Notes under the pieces: generated by a model
The model's input: the letters and a program-made list of their open reading frames with translations, nothing else
Database searches by the model: none
Told to the model about the DNA's origin: nothing
Made by a program: the position numbers and the translations under genes
In this document: one piece after another, positions 24,326-32,757 of the stretch
How positions within the stretch are numbered: the first letter of the stretch is position 1
Layout of the letters: every line of letters begins with the position of its first letter
NCBI RefSeq assembly: GCF_001305675.1
Contig: NZ_CP011853.1
Location: forward strand, 2,666,001 to 2,730,000
Source: Gordonia phthalatica
Lineage (GTDB): Bacteria > Actinomycetota > Actinomycetes > Mycobacteriales > Mycobacteriaceae
DNA length: 64,000 nt
Direction of reading: 5' to 3'

Positions 24326-25519
24326 TCAACTCACCCGCATCGGCCGCTGCGGCCAGACCCGAGGGTCGGGCCGGAACTGCAGGACCAGCCGTCCGTCCGT
24401 CCAGTCGGCTCCGGCGACGACGCAGCGGCGCAGGACCGACGGGAGCCGCACGGGGAACCGGAATCCGGAGATCGTGATCAACAGATCGTCACCCGATCGG
24501 CCCAGTTCCAGGCGGTCGGGATCGGGCAGACCTTGTCGCCACGCCAGTTCGAAGAGGCTTTCGAGATCCTCTCCCGACACATGGGTCACGGTCAGCGCTC
24601 CCGATCCGCGCGGGCGGCCCGTCGGGTCCGGCAGGTCGATGTCGATGCGCCGGAGCCGCGACAGCCGGTCGAGCGGGTCCGCGGCGGCGTCGACGACGCT
24701 CACGGTCACGTCGGGGTCGTCGGCCAGCAGGCCGCGCGCGACGTCCTCGGTGGCGCCGCCCGGACCGCCTGCCCCGTTGTTGACCAGCACCGACCGCAGG
24801 GGAAGTCCCATCAGGTCGCTGATCGCGACGTGGTCGGCGAGCGCTCTGGCGCCGCGGTCGCCGCCGTCGACCACCAGGTGCGCGGACACTCCGTGCGGGT
24901 CGACGAGCAGCTCGATCAGGTCTTGGCAGTCGCGGTCGATGCCCTCCACCGCCGCCGACAACTGCGCCAGCGCCGGCTTCTCCGACGCCTCGGCCAGTCG
25001 CGCGTGACGGGGCCACAGTCGTTCCAGCGCGGCGGACAGGACGGTCGGGGCGCGCAGCAGCGCCAAGGGGTCGCTGCAGCCCGAGAGGTCGACGACGATG
25101 CGCTGCCAGCGACCCGCGGTGGCGGCGTCACGGACCTGACGGAGCAGCAGGAACTCCTGTGCCCCCGGCAGGGTCGAGAGCTCACCGGGATCGACGGACG
25201 CGAGGGTGCCGACCAGCGGCAGCAGCGTCGACACGCCGGCGACGGCGGCGAGCGCCGCGGTGAAGTCCGACCACGCGTTCTCGACGACTCGCAGCGGATC
25301 CACCTGCAGGAGGTCGACGTCGGCGGTCACCGGCACCGGTTCCCCGGGCACGCGCAGCACGCCGAGCCGCTCCGGCAGGTACGACCGTCCGTCGAGGGAG
25401 ACGAGGAGCGTTCCGCGCTCGCTGCCCACGCGGAGGCCGGACCGCGGGTGCGTCGAGCGGTCGCCCAGCGCCGCCGCAGCGGAGAGCACGGACACGCCCG
25501 AGCCACCGGGCCCGAACAC
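24326..25519 (-). CDS. ArsA/MinD-like P-loop protein with degenerate Walker A (Rv2184c-like)
   Basis: The protein of about 397 residues resembles the actinobacterial ArsA-like ATPases next to the SRPBCC gene Rv2185c. The P-loop region reads VFGPGGSGVSVLSAAAAL: the glycines are kept but neither lysine of the deviant Walker A is present. Later segments fit the fold (VVDLSGCSDPLALLRAP, SVLVNNGAGG) and a C-terminal DDLLITISGFRFPVRLP strand pair resembles the ArsA alpha-crystallin-like domain. The conventional start GTG 25519 cuts into the first beta strand. In-frame CTG at 25546, overlapping the upstream stop as CTGA, would restore LIDLAPIHLVFGPGG. The function, and whether it binds nucleotide, are unknown. 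Confidence 0.7.
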   Translation of the reverse strand: MFGPGGSGVSVLSAAAALGDRSTHPRSGLRVGSERGTLLVSLDGRSYLPERLGVLRVPGEPVPVTADVDLLQVDPLRVVENAWSDFTAALAAVAGVSTLLPLVGTLASVDPGELSTLPGAQEFLLLRQVRDAATAGRWQRIVVDLSGCSDPLALLRAPTVLSAALERLWPRHARLAEASEKPALAQLSAAVEGIDRDCQDLIELLVDPHGVSAHLVVDGGDRGARALADHVAISDLMGLPLRSVLVNNGAGGPGGATEDVARGLLADDPDVTVSVVDAAADPLDRLSRLRRIDIDLPDPTGRPRGSGALTVTHVSGEDLESLFELAWRQGLPDPDRLELGRSGDDLLITISGFRFPVRLPSVLRRCVVAGADWTDGRLVLQFRPDPRVWPQRPMRVS

Positions 25520-25542
25520 CAGATGGATGGGAGCTAAGTCGA

Positions 25543-25980
25543 TCAGCCTTCGACCCTCTTCTTGAGTTCGCCGAGCGCCGTCTCGGTGATGGCCTTCTCC
25601 GCCCGCCGTTTCAGCTGGCTGATCATCGGGATCCGCAGGTCCACCATCAGGGTGTAGGTGACCTTGGTCGATCCCGGCACCTGCTGCACCAGGCGGTAGC
25701 TGCCCTCCTGGGCGCGCTGCAAGTCGCTGGACAGGAGTGTCCAGGACACCCCGGCGCCGTCGTCGTCCCAGACGTAGCGGAGTTCGTAGGTGTCGGCGAG
25801 CACGCCCGCGTCGAGGACGAAGGTGACGTGCACGCCCCGCCCCTGAGCGTCACGCTCGACGACGTTCACCTCGCGGGCCGCGGTGACCCACTCCGGGTAC
25901 GCGTCGAAGTCCGCGATCACCGCCAGGATGTCGGCGACGTCGGCGTTCATGACGATCGACTGCTCAGTGTGGTCGGCCAA
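25543..25980 (-). CDS. SRPBCC/polyketide cyclase-fold protein (Rv2185c-like)
   Basis: A 145-residue START/SRPBCC protein with the typical opening (SIVMNADVADILAVIADFDAYPEWV), a helix-grip fold pattern of alternating strands (VHVTFVLDAG, DTYELRYVWDDDG, KVTYTLMVDLRIPM) and a long C-terminal helix. Such proteins bind hydrophobic ligands; this one belongs to the mycobacterial type encoded with ArsA-like genes. Its start ATG 25980 is 3 nt from the stop of the next upstream gene, and its stop overlaps a possible CTG start of the ArsA-like gene. A role in lipid or carotenoid/polyketide handling is possible but not shown. Confidence 0.88.
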   Translation of the reverse strand: MADHTEQSIVMNADVADILAVIADFDAYPEWVTAAREVNVVERDAQGRGVHVTFVLDAGVLADTYELRYVWDDDGAGVSWTLLSSDLQRAQEGSYRLVQQVPGSTKVTYTLMVDLRIPMISQLKRRAEKAITETALGELKKRVEG

Positions 25981-25983
25981 CGC

Positions 25984-26391
25984 TCACTCCTCGGCAGCCG
26001 CGACGGCGGGCGCTCCGACCTCGCGGTCGCCCTCCAGCAGCCATTTGACGTGAAAAGACATCTCTTTCCCCGTGATCCGCCGCAGTCGGTTCATCTCGGC
26101 GAGTGCGTCCATGCACTCGCGAGGATCGGTCGGCAGCGGGCCGACGGGCTCTGCATGCAGATAATAGTGGAGCACGAATCCGTCCATGCACTCCTCACAC
26201 CAGATCTCCATGGTTCCGGCGATGGGGCCCTCGACGGTCCAGCGCACGCCCTGGTGTCCGCGGTCTTCGACAACTGTCAACGCCAGATCCGGCCACCACT
26301 GACGCCACCGCGCCCGGTCGCCCACGACGGGGCCGGCCAGGGTGGGGGCCGCGGCGATGAAGACCTCGTCGGCAACCTGAATGCTCGTCAC
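25984..26391 (-). CDS. Conserved hypothetical protein (Rv2186c-like)
   Basis: A 135-residue soluble protein in the position of Rv2186c. It also looks like a small SRPBCC-type domain: VTSIQVADEVFIAAAP at the start, then strands QGVRWTVEGPIAGTMEIW and DGFVLHYYLHAEPVG, and a C-terminal helix RRITGKEMSFHVKWLLEGDREVGAP. It has a Cys pair (WCEECMD) that could bind metal. GTG 26391 is chosen from family alignment by eye, with only a weak AGGAC upstream. With the SRPBCC and ArsA-like genes it forms a compact operon reading away from the divergent fadD15. No specific function is recognised. Confidence 0.75.
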   Translation of the reverse strand: MTSIQVADEVFIAAAPTLAGPVVGDRARWRQWWPDLALTVVEDRGHQGVRWTVEGPIAGTMEIWCEECMDGFVLHYYLHAEPVGPLPTDPRECMDALAEMNRLRRITGKEMSFHVKWLLEGDREVGAPAVAAAEE

Positions 26392-26460
26392 CGTCCTAGC
26401 TTCACACACGCGCTCCCGCGGGAGAAACCCACTCGTGCTGAACCCCACGAGCCGTGGGTC

Positions 26461-26466
26461 TAAGAT
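26461..26466 (+). promoter_or_regulatory. -10 candidate for fadD15
   Basis: TAAGAT, 53 nt before the ATG of fadD15. The stretch between it and the start is AT-richer than its surroundings. No confident -35 was seen. Confidence 0.35.
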
Positions 26467-26519
26467 CACTCTCAGATTCAGCTCGTTCTAAGAATTTTCG
26501 GTTCCGGAAGGTGTATTAC

Positions 26520-28322
26520 ATGGCCGAATGCCGCGTGCCCGCGAAGTTTGAGATCCCGGAGGAGCGGAATGCGTCCGACGTGCTCTTCGACCTCGTCGAG
26601 AAGAACGGCAGCAAGACCGTGTTCCGCAAGCAGCAGGGGACGCAGTGGCTCCCCGTCACCGCTGCCGAGGCGGGAGCGCAGGTCGTCGCCCTGGCCAAAG
26701 GCCTGATCGCGTCCGGCATCGAGCCCGGCGACCGCGTCGCCCTGGTGTCCTCCACGCGCCTCGAATGGACGTTGCTGGACTTCGCGATCTGGTCGGCCGG
26801 TGCCGTCACCATCCCGATCTACGACTCGTCGTCGGGTCCGCAGATCGACTGGATCATGCGTGACTCGGGTGCCAAGACGATCATCGTCGAGACCGACGGC
26901 CACCGCACGGTCGCCGAGTCGGCCGACGCCGTCGACGACTCGGTGACGGTCTTCCAGATCGACGTCGCCGACGGACAGGGCATCGTCGATCTGCTCACCG
27001 AGCGCGGCAAGGACGTCGCCGACGACGAGGTGACCGCCCGCCGGCGCACGTTGAAGGCGTCGAGCCCCGCCACCCTGATCTACACCTCGGGCACGACGGG
27101 TCGCCCGAAGGGCTGCATGCTGACGCACTCGAACCTCCTGGGCGAGATCGAGGGCGTCATGCAGACGTCGCTGAACACGTTGCTGGGCGACGGCAAGCGC
27201 CTGCTGCTGTTCCTGCCGCTGGCTCACGTCCTGGCCCGCGCCATCAACCTGGTCGCGATGGAGGCCGGCGTCGAGATCGGCTACACCTCCGACATCCCGA
27301 ACCTCATCCCGACGTTCGCGGTCTTCAAGCCGTCGCTGATCCTGTCGGTGCCCCGCGTCTTCGAGAAGGTCTACAACTCGGCGCGCCAGGGCGCGCACGA
27401 CGGCGGCAAGGGCAAGATCTTCGACCTGGCGGCCGACACCGCCGTCGAGTACTCCACCGCCAAGCAGAACGGCGACGTGAACCTGCTGCTCCGCGCCAAG
27501 CACGCGCTGTTCGACAAGCTGGTCTACGCCAAGCTCCGCACGGCCCTCGGCGGCCAGTGCGAGCTCGCCATCTCCGGCGGCGCTCCCCTCGGTTCGCGCC
27601 TCGGACACTTCTTCAGCGGCGTCGGCATCCCGGTCTACGAGGGCTACGGCCTCACCGAGACCACCGCCGCGATCGCGGTGAACACGCCGGGCGTGGTGAA
27701 GGTCGGCACCGTGGGCCGCCCGATCCCCGGCAACACGGTCCGCATCGCCGACGACGGCGAGATCCTGCTGTCCGGCGAGGTGGTCTTCGCCGGCTACTGG
27801 AAGAACGAGAAGGCCACCGCGGAGGCCATCACCGACGGCTGGTTCCACACCGGCGACCTCGGTGCCCTGGACGCGGACGGTTTCCTCCGGATCACCGGCC
27901 GCAAGAAGGAGATCATCGTCACCGCCGGAGGCAAGAACGTCTCCCCGGCGCCGATGGAGGACATCATCCGGGCCAGCGCCCTCGTGTCGCAGGCCGTGGT
28001 CGTCGGTGACCAGAAGCCGTTCATCGGCGGTCTGGTGACCATCGACCCGGAGGCCTTCCCCGCGTGGAAGGAGCGCAACGGCAAGTCCGCCGACGCCACC
28101 GTCGCCGACCTGGTCGACGACCCCGACCTGCGCGCCGAGGTCCAGAAGGCGGTCGACGCCGCGAACGAAACCGTCTCGCACGCCGAGACGATCAAGAAGT
28201 TCCGCGTGCTGCCGTCCGACTTCACCGAGGACTCGGGCGAACTGACGCCGACCATGAAGGTGAAGCGCAACGTGGTCGCCGAGAAGTGGGCCGACGAGAT
28301 CGCCGCGATCTACACCAAGTAG
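26520..28322 (+). CDS. fadD15: Long-chain acyl-CoA synthetase FadD15-like
   Basis: A 600-residue ANL-superfamily enzyme that activates fatty acids to acyl-CoA through an acyl-adenylate. The AMP-binding P-loop is LIYTSGTTGRPKGCMLTH, followed by LPLAHVLARAINL, the YEGYGLTETTA motif and the hinge/C-terminal motifs GWFHTGDLGALDADGFLRITGRKKEIIVTAGGKNVSP, with a catalytic lysine near the end (GELTPTMKVKRNVV). ATG 26520 has GGAAGG upstream and begins MAECRVPAKFEIPEE. Position between the Rv2186c-like gene and pimB equals fadD15 (Rv2187). It is divergent from the SRPBCC operon and convergent with pimB. Confidence 0.93.
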   Translation: MAECRVPAKFEIPEERNASDVLFDLVEKNGSKTVFRKQQGTQWLPVTAAEAGAQVVALAKGLIASGIEPGDRVALVSSTRLEWTLLDFAIWSAGAVTIPIYDSSSGPQIDWIMRDSGAKTIIVETDGHRTVAESADAVDDSVTVFQIDVADGQGIVDLLTERGKDVADDEVTARRRTLKASSPATLIYTSGTTGRPKGCMLTHSNLLGEIEGVMQTSLNTLLGDGKRLLLFLPLAHVLARAINLVAMEAGVEIGYTSDIPNLIPTFAVFKPSLILSVPRVFEKVYNSARQGAHDGGKGKIFDLAADTAVEYSTAKQNGDVNLLLRAKHALFDKLVYAKLRTALGGQCELAISGGAPLGSRLGHFFSGVGIPVYEGYGLTETTAAIAVNTPGVVKVGTVGRPIPGNTVRIADDGEILLSGEVVFAGYWKNEKATAEAITDGWFHTGDLGALDADGFLRITGRKKEIIVTAGGKNVSPAPMEDIIRASALVSQAVVVGDQKPFIGGLVTIDPEAFPAWKERNGKSADATVADLVDDPDLRAEVQKAVDAANETVSHAETIKKFRVLPSDFTEDSGELTPTMKVKRNVVAEKWADEIAAIYTK

Positions 28323-28359
28323 CGAACACGCAGACCCCGGGCCGCGCGTCGGGTGTGAC

Positions 28360-29478
28360 TCAGAGCAGTCGCATCAGGCGCGCGGCCTGCATCTTCCATT
28401 GCCAGTTCTCAGTGGTCCACGCGCGACCGTTCTCCCCCATCGCCGCGGCCAGTTTCGGGGCGGTGAGGATCTCGATGATCGCCTCGGCGATGTCGGCGAG
28501 GTTCCGGCCGTCGACGACGGTGCCGGTCAGGCTCTCGCGAACGGTCTCGGGTGCGCCGCCGGAGTCGCCTGCCACCACGGGAACACCGCTGGCGGAGGCC
28601 TCCAGGAAGACGATGCCGAGGCCTTCGACGTCCAGGCCGCGACCGCGGGTGCGGGTCGGCATCGCGAAGACATCGGCCATGGCGTGGTGCATGGGCAGGT
28701 CGGCGGCCGGAACGCCGCCGGTGAAGGTCACCGAGTCCTGGACGCCCATGTCGGCGGCCAGCCGGTGCAGTTTCTCGGCGTACGGTCCGCCGCCGACGAT
28801 CATCAGGTGCGCGTCCGGGACGGCGTCCCGAATGGTCGGCCAGCACCGCAGCAGCATGTCCTGCCCCTTGCGCGGCACCAGCCGCGACAGGCAGAGGACC
28901 ACCGGTGCGTCGCCGACCCCGTATCGTTCGCGAAGCATCGCCCGCGCCTCCGGGTCGGGGGCGAATCGGTCGACGTCGACGCCGCACGACACGTACTCGA
29001 GGGCCGCGTCGGGACCGAACGCGGCGGCGAAGCGGCCGCGAGTGTAGCGGCTGACATAGGTGATGACGTCGCTGTGGTCGCCGATGTACCGCAGCACCTG
29101 CCGCGAGCCCGGCAGCATCGACCAGCCCACCTCGTGCCCGTGGGTACTGGCGACGATGCGACGTGCTCCGGCGGACCGCAGCGACGGGCCGAGCACCGCG
29201 AGCGGTGCGGCCGCGCCGAACCAGACGGTGTGGATGTCGTTGTCGCGCACCAGTTTCGCGGCGCGACGCCGTACGGCCGGGGTCGGCAGCATCAGGCTGG
29301 TGGGATGCCGGACGATCCGATAGGGCGCGGCGGCGTCGTACTCCTCGCAGCCCCTCCACTTCGGCGCGTAGACGATCAGGTCGTCTGCGGGGAGGAAGGA
29401 CGCCATGTTCTCCAGGTAGGACTGGATGCCGCCGGGACGAGGCGGGAAGTCGTTGGTGAGCAGCAGGGTCCGGTTCAC
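28360..29478 (-). CDS. pimB: GDP-mannose-dependent alpha-(1->6)-phosphatidylinositol monomannoside mannosyltransferase PimB'
   Basis: This GT4 glycosyltransferase adds the second mannose to phosphatidylinositol monomannoside at the cytoplasmic face, giving PIM2, the root of LM and LAM. The 372-residue protein has the GT-B N-terminus LLLTNDFPPRPGGIQSYLENMA and the THGHEVGWSMLPG segment. The C-terminal nucleotide-sugar site has CLSRLVPRKGQD and the EX7E motif in VEGLGIVFLEASASG. GTG 29478 overlaps the upstream lipoprotein gene by 4 nt (GTGA). The synteny (Rv2188c) and the other mannosyltransferases in this window support the call over other GT4 functions. Confidence 0.92.
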   Translation of the reverse strand: MNRTLLLTNDFPPRPGGIQSYLENMASFLPADDLIVYAPKWRGCEEYDAAAPYRIVRHPTSLMLPTPAVRRRAAKLVRDNDIHTVWFGAAAPLAVLGPSLRSAGARRIVASTHGHEVGWSMLPGSRQVLRYIGDHSDVITYVSRYTRGRFAAAFGPDAALEYVSCGVDVDRFAPDPEARAMLRERYGVGDAPVVLCLSRLVPRKGQDMLLRCWPTIRDAVPDAHLMIVGGGPYAEKLHRLAADMGVQDSVTFTGGVPAADLPMHHAMADVFAMPTRTRGRGLDVEGLGIVFLEASASGVPVVAGDSGGAPETVRESLTGTVVDGRNLADIAEAIIEILTAPKLAAAMGENGRAWTTENWQWKMQAARLMRLL

Positions 29479-31022
29479 CGCCGGACCTGCTTTCGCAGCC
29501 ACGACTGCCAGTCGGCGATCACCCTGGCCTTGTCGACGCCGAGCGCATCCTTGATCGCGGCGTCCTGCGTCGCCGTGTCGCCGCCCTTGGCGACCTTCAG
29601 GTACATGTCCTTGAGCTTCTCGTCGCCGAACTTCTCCCCGACGAACGCCGCGAACGACCACGCGCTCTGGTACGCGATCCGCGCGGCGTCGCTGGAGACG
29701 GAGAAGGAGCCGTCCGACGGCAGCGCCTTCGGCACGTCCTTCGCGGCGACGGCCGCCGCCAACTCCGGTGCGGCGTCGACGAAGTCACGGTAGGTGCCCT
29801 TGCGGCCCACGTACTCGGGAACCCCTTCGGTCAACCAGAGCGGAGCCCCGTCGGCGGTCACGAGGCGGGCGGCGACGTGCACCAGTTCGTGACGGACGAC
29901 GACGGCGAGCGCGGGCGCCGACAGCGAGCGGGCTGCGGGGGTCAGGACGATCCGCTGCCCGATGACCTGTTTGTTCTGCTTGTCGATCATCGTGAAGACG
30001 GTCGCCGCAGCGGCCGCCGACGTGTCTCCGGGCGCCGTCTTGGTGAGGCCGGCGAACTGGTCCGGGGTGGACGTCGAGATCATGCCGACCCGGCGCACCC
30101 AGTCGTCGCCCCAGAAGTGGGACACCTCGTCGACCGCTCCGGACAGGATGGTGGCCGCCGTGGCGGCGGTCTTCTCCGCCCCCTTGTAGAACAGGACGGT
30201 GGACGTGCCGCCCGCGGTCTTCACATCGGTGGCGGCCAGACCCGGGAAGTCCCACGGACCCAGTTCGGGCGCCTTCGGATTCTCGTCGGACTGCGCGGTG
30301 GCGTCGGGGGCCGATCCCCCGTCGCCGACGATCTTCCAGTCGTCGCCGTACCGGGCGAAGGTGTAGCTGCGGTGCAGGGTGACCGTCGGCTCGTTCAGGC
30401 CGGGCGCAGACGTCCCGCCGAGCGCGTACTCGATGTCGACAGGGGTCACCCAGGTGTCGGTGGCGCCCTGCGCCTCCAGTCGCGCGGAGAACGCGGGGTC
30501 CAACAGCTGCTCCGCACCGGTCTGCGGCGCCACCCGGAAGCGGAACTCCTTGAGCTTCAACGGCCCGGCGTTCACGGTGCGGGCCGTCGGCGCTGGAGCG
30601 GTCCGAGTCGACGTGGGCGGCTTGGGCTTCGTCGACGTCGGAGCCGACCGGCCGGGCGACGTCGTCTCGCTCGACGGCGCAGGCGACGGCTCGGGTGTGC
30701 GAGACCCGGTGATCTTCTGCGCGGTGCCGACGAAGTCGCCGGCGACCGCCTCGAGATGACGGCGGAACTCCGGCGTCGCGGCGTCGTCGATCAGTTCCGC
30801 CAGCCCGGCGCGGTCGCCGCCGCGGAGGGTCGCAGTCAGCTGGTCCAGGAGCGCGGTGACACCGTCGTAGCGCTGCTGTTCATACGGATTGAGCGGGGTG
30901 GTGGAGACCGTCGAGGACGTGGCCGATGCCGACTCGTCCGAGGAACCACAGGCCGTCAGCGGAGCGGCCAGCAGCGCGACGACGAGGACCGGGACCGCGA
31001 CTGCGGTTCTACGCGTCCGCAC
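29475..31022 (-). CDS. Lipoprotein with zinc metallopeptidase-like HELVH domain
   Basis: A 515-residue exported lipoprotein. The signal peptide ends in LTAC with lipidated Cys25, followed by a Ser/Thr-rich region, a helical segment at about 45-105 and a Pro/Thr-rich linker at 108-150. The C-terminal part contains HELVH at 378-382 and a downstream glutamate in WLTEGVPEYV (Glu399 or Glu403), the gluzincin/MA-clan arrangement. DWQSWLRKQ near the end is typical of peptidase MA-like proteins. The catalytic residues look intact, so a surface zinc peptidase is likely; the substrate is unknown. Its GTG directly follows the stop of the upstream NlpC/P60 gene, and its own stop overlaps pimB. Confidence 0.75.
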   Translation of the reverse strand: MRTRRTAVAVPVLVVALLAAPLTACGSSDESASATSSTVSTTPLNPYEQQRYDGVTALLDQLTATLRGGDRAGLAELIDDAATPEFRRHLEAVAGDFVGTAQKITGSRTPEPSPAPSSETTSPGRSAPTSTKPKPPTSTRTAPAPTARTVNAGPLKLKEFRFRVAPQTGAEQLLDPAFSARLEAQGATDTWVTPVDIEYALGGTSAPGLNEPTVTLHRSYTFARYGDDWKIVGDGGSAPDATAQSDENPKAPELGPWDFPGLAATDVKTAGGTSTVLFYKGAEKTAATAATILSGAVDEVSHFWGDDWVRRVGMISTSTPDQFAGLTKTAPGDTSAAAAATVFTMIDKQNKQVIGQRIVLTPAARSLSAPALAVVVRHELVHVAARLVTADGAPLWLTEGVPEYVGRKGTYRDFVDAAPELAAAVAAKDVPKALPSDGSFSVSSDAARIAYQSAWSFAAFVGEKFGDEKLKDMYLKVAKGGDTATQDAAIKDALGVDKARVIADWQSWLRKQVRR

Positions 31023-32072
31023 TCAGTACCGTCGCGCGGAGTTGTACGGACCGGCCTTGTCGATCGGCACCACGGCCACCGGGACGCCGAAGGTCGATGC
31101 GTGGATCACGTAGCCGTCGCCGACGTACATGCCGACGTGGTGCGCATCCGGATAGTAGATGATCAGGTCTCCGGGCTTCAGATCAGCGCGGTCGACGGGC
31201 TTGCCTCCGCCGAGCTGTGCCTCGCTGGTCCGCGGAATGGTGCGTCCGGCCTGCTTGTACGCCCACAGCATCAGCCCGGAGCAGTCGAACTGGTCGGGTC
31301 CCACCGCACCCCACACGTAGGGGTCGCCGATCCGCGAGATGGCCGCCTGGACTGCGACGAGCTCGGGCGAGGTGCCCTTCGGGACGGCCTTGGCGTCGAA
31401 CTTGTACTTGGGGCCGCGCAGCGCGGCGAGCTGCCGACCGGTCATCGACTGGTAGATCGCGCGGATCTGGACGGCCTGCAGTTGCAGATCCGCCTGTTTC
31501 GCCTGCAGTTCACCGCGGGTCTTCTCCGACGCGGCGATCGCGCGGGTCGCTGCGTCCGCGGTCCGCTCCGCATCCGCCTTCGCCGCCTTGGCCTCGCGCG
31601 CCACCTTCACGACGCTGCGCAGGTCGGCGGCCGACTGCCGTGACATCACCTCGAGTCCGGACATGGTGTCGAGGAGGTTCTGGGGCGAGTCGCTCACCAG
31701 CATGGCGTACAGCCGATTGATGCGCGCGCCGCGGTAGCTCGCGCGGGCGATCGCGTCGACTCGCTTCTGCGCGACGGCCATCCGGTCGTTCATCGTCTCG
31801 ACCTTCGCGGCCGCGGCTTTGGCCTTGCCGCGCTCCACGCGGACGATCGTGCGCTGCGACTCGTACTCGACCTGCACGGCCTTCATGGCCTCGGCGGTCT
31901 TCTCGGCGTCGACCGACAGGCCCCGATACTTGGCGAGCAGTTGGTCGGCGCTGCGGGCGGGCGTCGGTTCGGCCGAGACCGGGGCGCCACCGATCAGCAT
32001 CGATGCCGTGATCGCGGCAACTCCCATGACCGCGGCGCACTTGCGCGTCCGCGGTCCCGCCTTGTTCAACAC
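31023..32072 (-). CDS. NlpC/P60 peptidoglycan endopeptidase with N-terminal coiled coil (Rv2190c-like)
   Basis: A 349-residue secreted hydrolase. It has a signal peptide (CAAVMGVAAITASMLIGGAPVSA), a long coiled-coil region at about 40-215, and a C-terminal NlpC/P60 domain with catalytic Cys in DQFDCSGLMLWAYKQAG, His in AHHVGMYVGDGYVIHAS and conserved RTSEAQ. This RipC-type layout cleaves the D-Glu/DAP bond of stem peptides, with the coiled coil probably used for FtsEX-like control. GTG 32072 has an AGGTG upstream. A terminator hairpin lies between it and the preceding NlpC/P60 gene. It is directly followed by the lipoprotein peptidase gene. Confidence 0.9.
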   Translation of the reverse strand: MLNKAGPRTRKCAAVMGVAAITASMLIGGAPVSAEPTPARSADQLLAKYRGLSVDAEKTAEAMKAVQVEYESQRTIVRVERGKAKAAAAKVETMNDRMAVAQKRVDAIARASYRGARINRLYAMLVSDSPQNLLDTMSGLEVMSRQSAADLRSVVKVAREAKAAKADAERTADAATRAIAASEKTRGELQAKQADLQLQAVQIRAIYQSMTGRQLAALRGPKYKFDAKAVPKGTSPELVAVQAAISRIGDPYVWGAVGPDQFDCSGLMLWAYKQAGRTIPRTSEAQLGGGKPVDRADLKPGDLIIYYPDAHHVGMYVGDGYVIHASTFGVPVAVVPIDKAGPYNSARRY

Positions 32073-32100
32073 ACTCGCACCTGATTCCGGGATAGCAGTG

Positions 32101-32131
32101 AGGGCGGGGCGGCACCATGCCGTCCCGCCCT
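32101..32131 (-). terminator. Hairpin between the two NlpC/P60 genes
   Basis: Arms 32101-32113 and 32119-32131 pair over 13 bp with one mismatch and a 5-nt loop, 25 nt after the stop of the 191-residue NlpC/P60 gene. It probably ends the riboswitch-controlled transcript or limits read-through into the next genes. Confidence 0.7.
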
Positions 32132-32155
32132 GCACTTAGATCGAACTGTGGTCGC

Positions 32156-32731
32156 TCAGTAGCGACGGATGGTGGTGAGGTTCCATGCCTTGACACGGTC
32201 GCGCTTCACCGGCACGCCCTCGGTCGACGAGTGCACGAACATGCCGTTGCCCGCGTAGATGCCGGCGTGGCTGCCACCGTTGAAGATCAGGATGTCGCCG
32301 GGACGGGCCGCTGCCAGCGACGCGACGGGGGTGCCGCCGCCCATCTGGCCGTAGCTGTCGCGCGGGATGATCTTGCCTGCCTGCTTGTAGGCCCACGAGG
32401 TGAGGCCCGAGCAGTCGAAAGCGTTGGGGCCGGCGGCGCCGTACACGTAGGGCGAGCCGATCTTGGACTCAGCGGCGCGCAGTGCCTTCTTGGCGCGGAC
32501 CTGCTGCTTGGTGCCCATGTCGAACTGCGGAACGCTCGGTGCCTTCGGCACCGCGTTCGGCGGCAGACCCGGAATGTCGAAGGTGCCGACGTTCGGAATG
32601 GTCACCGGGGCGGCGTCAGCCGGAGCGGCGGCGAATGCCAGCGATCCGCCGATGGCGATCGAGCCGGCGATGAGCGCGGACTTGGCTGCCTTCTGACCGA
32701 CGGCAGGCTGCTCCAAACGATGTTTGGCCAC
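32156..32731 (-). CDS. Small secreted NlpC/P60 protein under c-di-AMP riboswitch control
   Basis: A 191-residue exported protein that is almost only signal peptide (SALIAGSIAIGGSLAFAAAPADA), a short linker and an NlpC/P60 domain. The active site is complete: Cys in NAFDCSGLTSWAYKQAGKIIP, His in GSHAGIYAG and a third His in MFVHSS. It probably cleaves peptidoglycan stem peptides like mycobacterial RipA/RipB-type domains, without their N-terminal regulatory coiled coil. GTG 32731 has AAGGAG 11 nt upstream. The 5' region holds a c-di-AMP riboswitch, and a hairpin follows the gene, so it may form its own transcript. Confidence 0.92.
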   Translation of the reverse strand: MAKHRLEQPAVGQKAAKSALIAGSIAIGGSLAFAAAPADAAPVTIPNVGTFDIPGLPPNAVPKAPSVPQFDMGTKQQVRAKKALRAAESKIGSPYVYGAAGPNAFDCSGLTSWAYKQAGKIIPRDSYGQMGGGTPVASLAAARPGDILIFNGGSHAGIYAGNGMFVHSSTEGVPVKRDRVKAWNLTTIRRY

Positions 32732-32757
32732 GGAAACACGTACTCCTTGTTGTTCTC

